Below are positions 19,266-27,332 of a DNA stretch of 64,000 bases, one piece after another. The stretch is from JANQFV01 sp964468185 (GTDB lineage: Bacteria > Planctomycetota > Phycisphaerae > UBA1845 > Fen-1342): positions 85,805 through 149,804 of the forward strand of contig CAYXTR010000010.1 in assembly GCA_964468185.1 (NCBI GenBank). Reading direction: 5' to 3'. Below the pieces are notes generated by a model. That model worked only from the letters and a program-made list of their open reading frames with translations, did no database searches and was not told where the DNA came from. Every line of letters starts with the position of its first letter. The first letter of the stretch is position 1. Position numbers and translations under genes: made by a program.

Positions 19266-19556
19266 ATGTTCGAAGGAACGATCACTTGCGAAATGCCCAC
19301 CAGAACCAGGACCTATCCACGCCCGGGCGCCACCGTCCCCCTCGACACCGTCAATTCTCCGGGCGCCTACGTCTGCAATTGGAGCGGTCACCTGCTTCGT
19401 ATCCCCGAAAGCAGCCTCGAGCCCGGCGGACCGCTCACGCTCAACATCGTCGGTGGACAACCGCTCACCGTCACCAAGATCAGCGATAATCCCGATGTAC
19501 CACTGCCTGAAGCACGCGGCCTCGCCTGGTGCCATGGTCTCAGTGTCGGCTTCTGA
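19266..19556 (+). CDS. Small conserved-looking protein A
   Basis: A 96-residue soluble protein of unknown family. It has a strong ribosome-binding site (AGGAGG) and its own terminator. The core reads PGAYVCNWSGHLLRIP, then NIVGGQPLTVTKISDNPDVPL. A second gene at 20212 encodes a clear paralogue with the same core; about two thirds of 55 residues are identical by direct comparison. The predicted fold is all-beta, with a Cys-Asn-Trp-Ser-Gly turn. No signal peptide is present. Conservation between the copies shows it is a real gene; the function is unknown. Confidence 0.8.
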   Translation: MFEGTITCEMPTRTRTYPRPGATVPLDTVNSPGAYVCNWSGHLLRIPESSLEPGGPLTLNIVGGQPLTVTKISDNPDVPLPEARGLAWCHGLSVGF

Positions 19557-19600
19557 CCAGATCCACTACCGGAAAGCGAAAGAGACCACATCAACAATCG

Positions 19601-19649
19601 CCCGGCGTGTACTTGCTCAACAAGAGCCGCACGTCGGGGTTTCTTTTTG
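19601..19649 (+). terminator. Rho-independent terminator of small gene A
   Basis: A 9-bp stem (CCCGGCGTG/CACGTCGGG, one G-T pair) encloses a second short stem (GCTC/GAGC) and is followed by GTTTCTTTTT. It begins 45 bases after the stop codon. Confidence 0.75.
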
Positions 19650-20211
19650 AGCTAACAGTCACGCCATGCGCCGACAAAAAACCACGCCACGCATGTCACC
19701 AGATATCCAAACGAGCACTTGTGCCAGCGCGTACGATGCTTGGTCCTTTCGTGAACATGACTTGCGCGCAGCGCGCAAAACCCGTCCGAACGACGCACAC
19801 TAGCGGCCTGACTACAAACCACGGGTTTTGTTTTGACGCAGTCCCATACCTGTGCAACACTTACTATGCTCGACGGCGCAACGCGGCGTGGCCGCGCACC
19901 CGTCGCACATACCTGGCGGAGTATTCCCCAGGCAGCCCAGCAGAAGATCGCTATCGGAGGGTAAGTGAGCTTCTTCAGGTTGGGCGCCTTGGAACGGAGG
20001 AGAGGAATGCCCGCGAGCCGCATGACCCTCGCCGGTCACCGCTTCGCACCGAAGTCGGCGACCGACCAACGGGTCCTGCGTGTCGCACTTGCCGTGCAGC
20101 CCGGTGGCAACGGCTACTGATGCGGTTCATCCGCTCCAGTTCGTTGCGCCGCATGAGACCATGGCCCCGCACGGCCTTGGCGAGCCGTTTGTAAACCCAT
20201 GGAGGGCGAAT
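19650..20211. other. Intergenic region with possible structured RNA
   Basis: No protein gene is convincing here. The stretch holds two hairpins (19763-19777 and 19776-19830) and a long purine-rich leader before small gene B. Open frames across it have non-coding composition. See the separate hairpin entry. Confidence 0.35.
19763..19835 (+). ncRNA. Candidate structured element or terminator of an unannotated transcript
   Basis: TGCGCG/CGCGCA forms a short hairpin with a three-base loop. It is followed by a perfect 10-bp inverted repeat (CAAAACCCGT at 19776, ACGGGTTTTG at 19821) and then TTTTG. No gene ends nearby on the + strand, so this could terminate a small RNA or act within the leader of small gene B. 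Confidence 0.25.
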
Positions 20212-20499
20212 ATGACAATCAATGCACCACGCCCCGTCGACATCGGCCGACAATGGGTCGGACGTGTCTTCCCCGGCGTCAGTATCCCATTCGACTCGAT
20301 CCGCGAGCCCGGCTGCTACCTCTGCAACTGGAGCGGTTACCTGCTCCGCGTGCCACGCCAGGCACTCGTTCCCAACGGCGTCATGAATATCGTCGGCGGC
20401 CAACCACTTTACGTGACGAAACTGAGCGACAACCCCGACCTGCCACTCAAACAAGCCCGTGCCACGGCGAGAGAACTCAACCTCGATGTCGCATTCTGA
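20212..20499 (+). CDS. Small conserved-looking protein B (paralogue of A)
   Basis: A 95-residue paralogue of the protein at 19266. The shared core is PGCYLCNWSGYLLRVP, NIVGGQPLYVTKLSDNPDLPL and a following AR pair. N- and C-termini diverge. The ATG at 20212 is chosen over the longer frame from 20080 because GGAGGG lies directly upstream and because this start aligns with protein A. Like A it is a single-gene unit with a strong terminator. The second Cys near residue 34 (GCY) is absent in A. Function unknown. Confidence 0.8.
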   Translation: MTINAPRPVDIGRQWVGRVFPGVSIPFDSIREPGCYLCNWSGYLLRVPRQALVPNGVMNIVGGQPLYVTKLSDNPDLPLKQARATARELNLDVAF

Positions 20500-20549
20500 C
20501 CGCTTCTCGCGTCATTTCGCGACACACTGACGAGCCGTATCTTCCCTCC

Positions 20550-20589
20550 GGGGGCACCTGAGACGCGTGATCCAGGTCGCCCCCTTTTT
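20550..20589 (+). terminator. Rho-independent terminator of small gene B
   Basis: GGGGGC plus ACCTG pair with CAGGT plus GCCCCC (one bulged C), followed directly by TTTTT. This is the most canonical terminator seen in the window. Confidence 0.85.
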
Positions 20590-20698
20590 CATGCGCTGCC
20601 GCTCCGGCCAACCCACACCGCACCACACGTTGACCATTCCCTTCACCCAAACGAGAATGCCTCGGCAACAAGTCATCGCAACCGGAGGACGTAGCAGC

Positions 20699-22657
20699 AT
20701 GTCAACCTCGAAGAAACTCTGGCAGCCGTCACCAGCCCGCGCCGAAAACTCGCAAATGTACGACTTCATGACCCGTGTCGCCCCCGGTCACGCGTTCGAT
20801 GCCAACTGGGAGGCTTTACGCCAGTGGTCCATCACCCATCCCGCCGACTTCTGGCAGGAACTCCTCTCCTACGTCGGCATCGAGCCATCTCACCCCGCCA
20901 ACACGGTCATGTCCGGCAGCGGCATGCTCAACACCAAATGGTTCGACGGCATGACCCTCAACTACGCCCGCCACCTCCTCCGTTTCGATGACGATGATGA
21001 CGCGATCATCTACACCAATGAGCTCGGCGACGGCGGTACGCTCAGCCATCGACAGCTCCGCGCAGAAGTTGCGCGATGCGCCGCCGCCTTCCGTAAAGCC
21101 GGCGTGCAGCAGGGTGACCGCGTCGCCGGCTTCATGCCCAACATCCCCGAGACCATCATCGCCATGCTCGCCGCCGCCAGCCTCGGCGCCGCCTGGTCCT
21201 CCTGCTCACCGGACTTCGGCGTCCGCGGCGTACTCGACCGCTTCGGCCAGATCGAACCCACCATCCTCGTCTGCTGCGACGGCTACGCCTACGGCGGCAA
21301 ACGCTTCGAAACACTCACCCGCATCGCCGAAATGCTCCCCCAACTGCCTTCGCTACAGCAGGTCGTCGTCGTGCCCTTCCTCAATGAGCAGCCGGATGTA
21401 TCCGTCATCTCCAGCGCCGCATTATGGCGCGATTTCCTTGGCCCAGCCGACACAACTCCACCGCCACTCACCTTTGAAGAGGTTCCCTTCGATCACCCCC
21501 TCTTCATCATGTACTCCTCCGGTACCACCGGCATCCCCAAGTGCATCGTCCATGGCCACGGCGGCACGCTGCTCCAGCACATGAAAGAGCTCATGCTGCA
21601 TTGCGACCTCCGCGCCGGCGAGCGCATCTTCTATTTCACCACGTGCGGCTGGATGATGTGGAACTGGCTTGTCAGCGGCCTCGGCGCCGGCGCCGCCCTC
21701 GTCCTCTACGAAGGCAACCCCGGCTATCCCACCATGGATCGCCTCTGGCAACTCGCCGAAGACACCAGGCTCCACATCTTCGGCACCAGCGCCAAATACA
21801 TCGCGGCGTGCGAGAAGGCCAACCTGCACCCCGGCCAAGACCACGACCTCTCGTCGCTACGCGCCATCTGCTCCACTGGTTCCCCCCTCAGCGCCGAACT
21901 CTTCGAATGGACCTACCAGAACGTCAAGCAGGACCACATGCTCGCCTCCATCTGCGGCGGCACCGACATCATCTCCTGCTTCATCCTCGGCAACCCGCTT
22001 CTCCCAGTCTATTCCGGTGAAGTCCAGTGCCGCGGCCTCGGCATGGACGTCCAGGCCTGGAACGAAAACGCTGCGCCCGTCACCAACGAAAAGGGCGAAC
22101 TCGTCTGCTGCACACCATTCCCCTCACAACCCGTCGGCTTCTGGAACGACCCCGACAACGAAAAGTACACAGCCGCCTACTTCGACTACTACGGTGAAAA
22201 GGACGTCTGGCGCCACGGTGACTTCATCGAAATCAACCACGACACCGGCGGCATCATCGTCTACGGGCGCAGCGACGCCACCCTCAACCCCGGCGGCGTC
22301 CGCATCGGCACCGCCGAAATCTACCGCGTCGTCGAGGGTATGCCCGAGATTGTCGACAGCATCGTCGTCGGTCACGACACGCCCGACCAGGACGTCGAAG
22401 TCGTGCTATTCGTCGTATTGCGCGCCGGCATTACCCTTGACGAGACCTTGGAGAAGCGCATTCGCTCCGCCATCGCCAGCGAGTGCACCCGTCGCCACGT
22501 CCCGCGGCACATTCGCCAGGTCAAGGAAATCCCGTACACCATCAGCGGCAAGAAGGTCGAGATGGCCGTCCGCCGCATGATCCACGGTCAGGACGTCCCC
22601 AACCAGGACGCCCTCAAGAACCCCGACGCCCTCGCCGAATACAAGTCCATACTCTGA
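20699..22657 (+). CDS. aacS: Acetoacetyl-CoA synthetase
   Basis: Activates acetoacetate to acetoacetyl-CoA with ATP and CoA through an acyl-adenylate. It has 652 residues, the normal length. The AMP-binding signature YSSGTTGIPKCIVHGHGG is at about residue 270. TCGWMMWNWLVSGL, ASICGGTDIISCFI and YGRSDATLNPGGVRIGTAEIY follow in the usual order, and the acylation Lys lies in ISGKKVEMAVRRM near the C-terminus. The Trp-rich TCGWMMWNW segment separates it from acetyl-CoA synthetase. ATG 20699 has GGAGG ten bases upstream. Role: ketone-body or polyhydroxybutyrate-derived acetoacetate use. Confidence 0.93.
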   Translation: MSTSKKLWQPSPARAENSQMYDFMTRVAPGHAFDANWEALRQWSITHPADFWQELLSYVGIEPSHPANTVMSGSGMLNTKWFDGMTLNYARHLLRFDDDDDAIIYTNELGDGGTLSHRQLRAEVARCAAAFRKAGVQQGDRVAGFMPNIPETIIAMLAAASLGAAWSSCSPDFGVRGVLDRFGQIEPTILVCCDGYAYGGKRFETLTRIAEMLPQLPSLQQVVVVPFLNEQPDVSVISSAALWRDFLGPADTTPPPLTFEEVPFDHPLFIMYSSGTTGIPKCIVHGHGGTLLQHMKELMLHCDLRAGERIFYFTTCGWMMWNWLVSGLGAGAALVLYEGNPGYPTMDRLWQLAEDTRLHIFGTSAKYIAACEKANLHPGQDHDLSSLRAICSTGSPLSAELFEWTYQNVKQDHMLASICGGTDIISCFILGNPLLPVYSGEVQCRGLGMDVQAWNENAAPVTNEKGELVCCTPFPSQPVGFWNDPDNEKYTAAYFDYYGEKDVWRHGDFIEINHDTGGIIVYGRSDATLNPGGVRIGTAEIYRVVEGMPEIVDSIVVGHDTPDQDVEVVLFVVLRAGITLDETLEKRIRSAIASECTRRHVPRHIRQVKEIPYTISGKKVEMAVRRMIHGQDVPNQDALKNPDALAEYKSIL

Positions 22658-22700
22658 CACCCACCAACCGGTCAGCGAACCCGGCGCACCAGGCCTCAGA

Positions 22701-22722
22701 CCTCCGCGCTTGACGCGGGAGG
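22701..22722. terminator. Weak hairpin between convergent genes
   Basis: CCTCCGCG and CGCGGGAGG pair with one bulge around a 5-base loop, midway between aacS and the convergent DM13 gene. Confidence 0.35.
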
Positions 22723-22807
22723 GCGAGGCCCGGGCCCGGTCTGCCGACCCGACCACAAGCACTCGCCCTGATCCCAGCGCACGTATTCAATCGTGCCGGC
22801 CGTAGCC

Positions 22808-23743
22808 TTACCCGCCCAGCAGACCGACAAACGGATTGATGTCGTCAAAGTCAACCGTTCCATTTCCATCCGCATCCGCATTCAACCACTGACAATCCGG
22901 ATACTGGGACAGGAAACTGATCTCGCCACCCAGCGCATCCACAAACGGCGAAATATCATCAAAGTCGACGGCGCCGTCGCAATTCACATCACCAACCGCA
23001 TACGGCTCGAACGACGCCGAGCTGAAACTCACGCCCACCGCATCACACCACACCGAAATCGCGTTGTAGCCATCCAGCGATTCCCCTTCCGGCAATGTCA
23101 CGCACAGGTCATCATCGCTGTACATCGTCCCCGTCAACAGCGGCAGCAATCGCAATCCGTCGGCAAATGAAGGCGTGCTATCCTCTGCACCCAGGTAGAA
23201 ATACACCGCCGGACCGCCCCCATCGTAATGAAAGCGCTCAACGTACAGCGTCTCCGCGTCAATAATCGTCACCGTCCCGTCAACATCGTGCGAACCCGGA
23301 TAGAAATCCGCCACCCAGCCCTGTCGCGCATACGGCGTAGCCGGCGCCTCAAAACTCCCCGAGCTGAAGCTCACCGAGAAATCAACACACCAGACGGAGA
23401 TGGCATTGTAGCCCTGCAAGGTCTCGCCCGGCGGCAGCGTGAGAAACACATCCTCACCGTTGTAGACCGTCCCGGTCAACAGCGGCATGAGCTGCAACCC
23501 GTCTTCAAATGCCGGCGTGCTATCCTCTTCGCCAAGGTAGAAATATACCGCCGGACCACCCCCGTCATAATAAAAATCCTCCACGAACAACGTGCGCTCA
23601 TCCAGAATCGTCACCGTCCCCTCGACATTGTGCGCCCCCAGCGGCAACTCGGCCGCATACGCCGTCCGTGAATATTGCGCACACACCGAAACGCCGCCAA
23701 ACAACGCCAGAATCATCCCCGCAAGTACCTGTTGGCGTGCCAT
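22808..23743 (-). CDS. Secreted protein with two DM13 domains and dockerin-like tail
   Basis: A 311-residue exported protein. A signal peptide (AGMILALFGGVSVCAQ) is followed by two tandem DM13-type domains, about residues 32-140 and 142-250. Each has the pattern GTVTI, a YDGGGPAVYFYLG segment, a LPPGETLQGYNAISVWC segment ending in the conserved Trp-Cys, and VSFSS. DM13 domains are proposed redox or electron-transfer modules of extracellular proteins. The tail (residues 252-311) has two dockerin-like loops, DVNCDGAVDFDDISPFV and DADGNGTVDFDDINPFV. It stands alone on this strand. Confidence 0.82.
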   Translation of the reverse strand: MARQQVLAGMILALFGGVSVCAQYSRTAYAAELPLGAHNVEGTVTILDERTLFVEDFYYDGGGPAVYFYLGEEDSTPAFEDGLQLMPLLTGTVYNGEDVFLTLPPGETLQGYNAISVWCVDFSVSFSSGSFEAPATPYARQGWVADFYPGSHDVDGTVTIIDAETLYVERFHYDGGGPAVYFYLGAEDSTPSFADGLRLLPLLTGTMYSDDDLCVTLPEGESLDGYNAISVWCDAVGVSFSSASFEPYAVGDVNCDGAVDFDDISPFVDALGGEISFLSQYPDCQWLNADADGNGTVDFDDINPFVGLLGG

Positions 23744-23968
23744 GTCTTTGTCTCCCTTCGATCGTGTTCAAGCTGCGACCCACGTCGTGCGGTCATCCCG
23801 CAACGCCAGTCGCATCGTGTCCCTGAGTGGATCCTACGTGCCGCGGCACCACATCAGTCCCGCGGCAACATTGATCAGTCGCACAACCAACCACGGCCTT
23901 GCAGACAATCTCCGTATTTCCACACCCCAGAAGACTTGATGGTCAGAAACCCCGTTACTCGGCGCGCG

Positions 23969-24262
23969 TCACCACTCGCGCAACGCCCGCCCAATGCGCT
24001 CGCGCACGTCTGCCGGCATGCCCTGCTCCGCCGGCGGATCCTCATCAACCAAACGCCGGTAGACTTCCCGCATCCCCGCCCGTAACAGCCGAATCTGCCG
24101 CCTGTAACGCCGACACGCCGAGCAGTACAGCAGATGCAACTTGAACGCGACCCGCGGCCAAAAACCGAGTTCCGCATCCAGTTCTTGCGAAGCCAGCGCA
24201 GACATCTCCTCACACGGTAGATTGAGCAATCGCCAGATTTCCAGCAGCTTACGCATGTCCAC
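23969..24262 (-). CDS. Anti-sigma factor-like zinc-finger protein
   Basis: A 97-residue protein with the pattern of zf-HC2/anti-sigma N-terminal domains: a Cys in LPCEEMSALASQELD, then HLLYCSACRRYRRQI, giving a C...H..C..C metal site. There is no transmembrane helix, so it would act in the cytosol. The GTG start directly follows the stop of the ECF sigma gene; an ATG two codons in is an alternative. The adjacency strongly suggests that it binds and restrains that sigma factor. Confidence 0.75.
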   Translation of the reverse strand: MDMRKLLEIWRLLNLPCEEMSALASQELDAELGFWPRVAFKLHLLYCSACRRYRRQIRLLRAGMREVYRRLVDEDPPAEQGMPADVRERIGRALREW

Positions 24263-24850
24263 TCAGCCCCCGGCCATAAACCAATTGGCCTCAAGACACT
24301 TACGAAGACGTGTGCGGGCGCGGTGCAGCAACGTCCACAGATTGGTCGCGGTTACGCTCAGAAGCTTGCAGATCTCCTCACTCGGCCGATCCTCCATCTC
24401 CCGCTCGGTAAATGCCAGTAACATCTGCGGCGGCAGCGCGCTCAGACAGCGCCGAAAAACGTCCCAGAATTCCTGCTCCTGGAACGCCTTCTCCGGGCTC
24501 CACCCCCAGCGCTTCGGACCACCAGCCCATAACCCCTTCTCATTGAAATGCTCGCGCACATATTCCGCCGTCTCTTCCAATTCCGCCTGTGGCAGCTCCC
24601 GCCCGGACTTCCGGAAATAATCGACGATCTTGTGCTTGAGGATGCCGATCAGCCAGGTGCGCTCACTCGACTTCGCCGAAAACCGCTCGACCGCCTGTAG
24701 GCCCGCCACCAGCGCTTCCTGCACCACCTCCTCCGCCGCCTCCGGGTCACCCACCCGCAGCAGCGCATACCGATACATCGCATCGCCATGACGATCGAGC
24801 CATTGCTGCGGATCAGGCCCCGAGCCGGATTGTGCGTCAGCAGATGCCAT
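24263..24850 (-). CDS. ECF-type RNA polymerase sigma factor
   Basis: A 195-residue sigma factor. Region 2 has MYRYALLRVGDPEAAEEVVQEAL and RTWLIGILKHKIVDYFRK. Region 4 has LPPQMLLAFTEREMEDRPSEEICKLLSV, TNLWTLLHRARTRLRKCLE. An insert of about 50 residues rich in Glu and Trp lies between them, longer than in most ECF factors. The gene abuts the zf-HC2 anti-sigma gene without spacer. The Ser/Thr kinase upstream on the same strand stops 99 bases before it, so a common transcript is possible. Confidence 0.9.
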   Translation of the reverse strand: MASADAQSGSGPDPQQWLDRHGDAMYRYALLRVGDPEAAEEVVQEALVAGLQAVERFSAKSSERTWLIGILKHKIVDYFRKSGRELPQAELEETAEYVREHFNEKGLWAGGPKRWGWSPEKAFQEQEFWDVFRRCLSALPPQMLLAFTEREMEDRPSEEICKLLSVTATNLWTLLHRARTRLRKCLEANWFMAGG

Positions 24851-24949
24851 ACGGCTCGCTCAGATAATGAAGCGCGCATCAAAAACGATCGCCATTCTAC
24901 GACACGCGGCCCCCGCTGGCGACAAATCGATCAGCCAATAATCGACTGC

Positions 24950-26926
24950 TCAGGATGCCGAACGTGCTTCAGTCACCCCGCGACCCGCCGTCAGCACCCG
25001 CCGGAGCAAGCCCCGAAAACGCAATACCAGATACCCGGATACCAGCAAGAACCCGAACATCAGGCCACTGATCATCCCCACCAGCCACTTCTCCGGCAAC
25101 CCCTGCATCAACCCGGTTGCCAGGGCCAACATCGCAAATGCGATCGCGGCAAATCCGATCGCCGCCTGGTTCAATCGCCGTGCGAGCCGCACATCCGGCG
25201 CTCGCCGAGCCAGTCCTACCCAGAAGAACCAGACCCCCGCTGCCAACCCGAAGATCGTTGCCATTTGCAGCGACCCCATGGTCGACTCGACTTCATGCGC
25301 AAGTACCTCGCGCATCGCAAGCTGCGGATTGCTCATCCGTAACGCATACCAGCCCACCATCGCGAGCAGAAGCAGGATATATCCCCAGCCGCTAACCCGC
25401 CGCAGCCAGTACCCCGAAACCTGCTCCGGCCGCACATACCTCCGATCCCGCATATTCGTTGCCATCGTCGCCCCGATGAACAACAGTACGCCAAACGCCA
25501 GGTCACCCACTGCCAGGGCCGTCTCACTCAGGCCCAAGATTTCCGTCTGCGCGATTGCCGCGACCAGACCGGCCACCACCCCCACTACCCCAACCCCGGC
25601 CAATACCAGCAACGCCGCAATCATCACGCGCGTTCCACGCCGAATCCGCTCCAGCCACACCGGGTCCGCAAAGATTAGCCGTTCCGCCCGCAAGCTGCGC
25701 TCGATCGCCTCCCCACACTCCGGACAGCGTCCCTCCGCCGATAGCCCCCGCAGGTCATACCCACACCGCGCGCAAGGCACTGAAAACGCCGAAAGCGTCT
25801 CCGGCATCTCAACCGTCTCCGGCTCCTCCCTCGGCGACTCACTCACGTGATCAAGTGACGTCTCCGTTCTTGGCGGCGTTGCCGGCGTGTCACTACGCTT
25901 CGCCGCCGCCCGCGCCGCCAACGTCTCGTAATACGAACTCGGCGTCGACCCGTTGGAATCGTCACCCGCATCATCAGCCCCCGATTCCTGTGCCCGCGCG
26001 ACGAGCAGCGCCAGGCGACGTTCCCCCGCCGCACCCTTCGGCACCTCCGGCACAGCCTCCAGGAACGAACGCAACAAGTGCCGCGCCGTCTTGTAACGAT
26101 AAACCGGCTCCTTGTGCAGCGCCCGCTCAACGACTTCGATCAACGCCCGCGGCACCGCCCGCTCCGCCAGTTCATGCCGCGGTACCGGCTGATCCCGATG
26201 CGCCGCCCGCACCTGCTCCAAAGTGCCCACAAACGGGATCCGCCCCGTCAACAACTCGAATAGCACGACCCCCAGCGCGTAGACATCACTACGCGTGGAC
26301 ACATGCCCATCCAGCATCTCCGGCGCCATGTATGCCGGCGTCCCCGCCGCCTGCTCCGGCGTCGCTTCCGATCCCAGTGGCGGCCGCACCTGCGCAAGCC
26401 CAAAATCCGTCACATACGTCCGCCCATCCGCATCCAGCAGCACATTGCCCGGTTTGATGTCCTGATGAACAATCCCGCCCTCGTGCAGCGCCCCGATCGC
26501 ACTCGCCACCGGCTCCAGCAACGCCGCCACCGTCTCCACCGGCAACGGCCCGCACGTCTTGCGAACCTGTGACAGCGACGGCCCGTGCACGTACTCCATC
26601 ACCAGGTAGGGCACGTCCACCACCAGATCCGCATGGTGAATCGCCGTCAGCCCCGCATGGCGAACTTTCGCCGCCGCTCGCGCCCCCTCAATAAACCGCT
26701 TGAATCCCGGATCATCCGTCCCCGCCACCGCACTCGTCAAAAACTTCACCGCCACATCGCGGCTCAACAGATTATCCCGCCCCAGCCACACCACACCCAT
26801 CCCCCCACGTCCCACCTCCTCGACCAGCCGCACCGACCCGAGCTGACGCGGGATGACAAATTCGCGCACCGGTCCTTCCACCGGCGTCGTCTGTGTCAGC
26901 GTAATGGTCTCCAGCTCCGTGGACAT
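24950..26926 (-). CDS. Membrane Ser/Thr protein kinase (PknB-like) with zinc ribbon
   Basis: A 658-residue Hanks-type kinase. Glycine loop VGRGGMGVVWLG, ATP Lys in DVAVKFL, catalytic loop HQDIKPGNVLLDADG, DFGLAQ and GTPAYMAPE place the kinase at about residues 28-290. The catalytic loop reads HQD in place of HRD, so the activation-loop Arg contact is absent. After a low-complexity linker comes a four-Cys ribbon (CARCGYDLRGLSAEGRCPECG, near 395-415). The C-terminal 230 residues contain about six hydrophobic helices, so the kinase domain is N-terminal and cytosolic. It lies just upstream of the ECF sigma/anti-sigma genes, which may be targets. Confidence 0.9.
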   Translation of the reverse strand: MSTELETITLTQTTPVEGPVREFVIPRQLGSVRLVEEVGRGGMGVVWLGRDNLLSRDVAVKFLTSAVAGTDDPGFKRFIEGARAAAKVRHAGLTAIHHADLVVDVPYLVMEYVHGPSLSQVRKTCGPLPVETVAALLEPVASAIGALHEGGIVHQDIKPGNVLLDADGRTYVTDFGLAQVRPPLGSEATPEQAAGTPAYMAPEMLDGHVSTRSDVYALGVVLFELLTGRIPFVGTLEQVRAAHRDQPVPRHELAERAVPRALIEVVERALHKEPVYRYKTARHLLRSFLEAVPEVPKGAAGERRLALLVARAQESGADDAGDDSNGSTPSSYYETLAARAAAKRSDTPATPPRTETSLDHVSESPREEPETVEMPETLSAFSVPCARCGYDLRGLSAEGRCPECGEAIERSLRAERLIFADPVWLERIRRGTRVMIAALLVLAGVGVVGVVAGLVAAIAQTEILGLSETALAVGDLAFGVLLFIGATMATNMRDRRYVRPEQVSGYWLRRVSGWGYILLLLAMVGWYALRMSNPQLAMREVLAHEVESTMGSLQMATIFGLAAGVWFFWVGLARRAPDVRLARRLNQAAIGFAAIAFAMLALATGLMQGLPEKWLVGMISGLMFGFLLVSGYLVLRFRGLLRRVLTAGRGVTEARSAS

Positions 26927-27332
26927 TCACCTCTCCCAACCCTCTCAGTATGAACCGGGATGGGCTCCGATGCGATGCTAAACCGAAATCCTGATTCTAA
27001 CGCACGATAGGCCCGAAACATACGAACACCGGCCGCAGCAGCGCCCGGCCGGTAACACCATCCCACAACACGCAGACCAGCCTAGTCACCCCGCGTTAGC
27101 CCCCGCAAGCCAGATCCTGTCAGGACTTGTCGCAAATGGCCCACCCGCCCCTCCCGCCAAGTCCGCTCGCCCTGCATATCATGATAGTGACGAAACCGAA
27201 TCGACGGCTCGCCTCCTCCGAGCCGTCGGGATGACGACGGTCAGGCCGGCCGTAGGTCGGCGGTGCGCGGGCACTGGGAGGAATTGGGACTTCGTCGTCA
27301 TTCGCCGCGCTGAGGAAGATCGGGCCCCAAAC
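26927..27332. other. Divergent intergenic region between kinase and hppD
   Basis: No gene is supported. It contains the promoters of both divergent genes and, on the hppD side, a hairpin at 27202-27228 and an 8-bp inverted repeat (ATGACGAC at 27231, GTCGTCAT at 27294). No sure -10 element was found. Confidence 0.4.
27202..27228 (+). promoter_or_regulatory. Strong hairpin in the hppD leader
   Basis: A perfect 10-bp stem (CGACGGCTCG/CGAGCCGTCG) with a 7-base loop lies 105 bases before the hppD start. It has no T tract, so a regulatory leader or an operator is more likely than a terminator. Confidence 0.35.
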
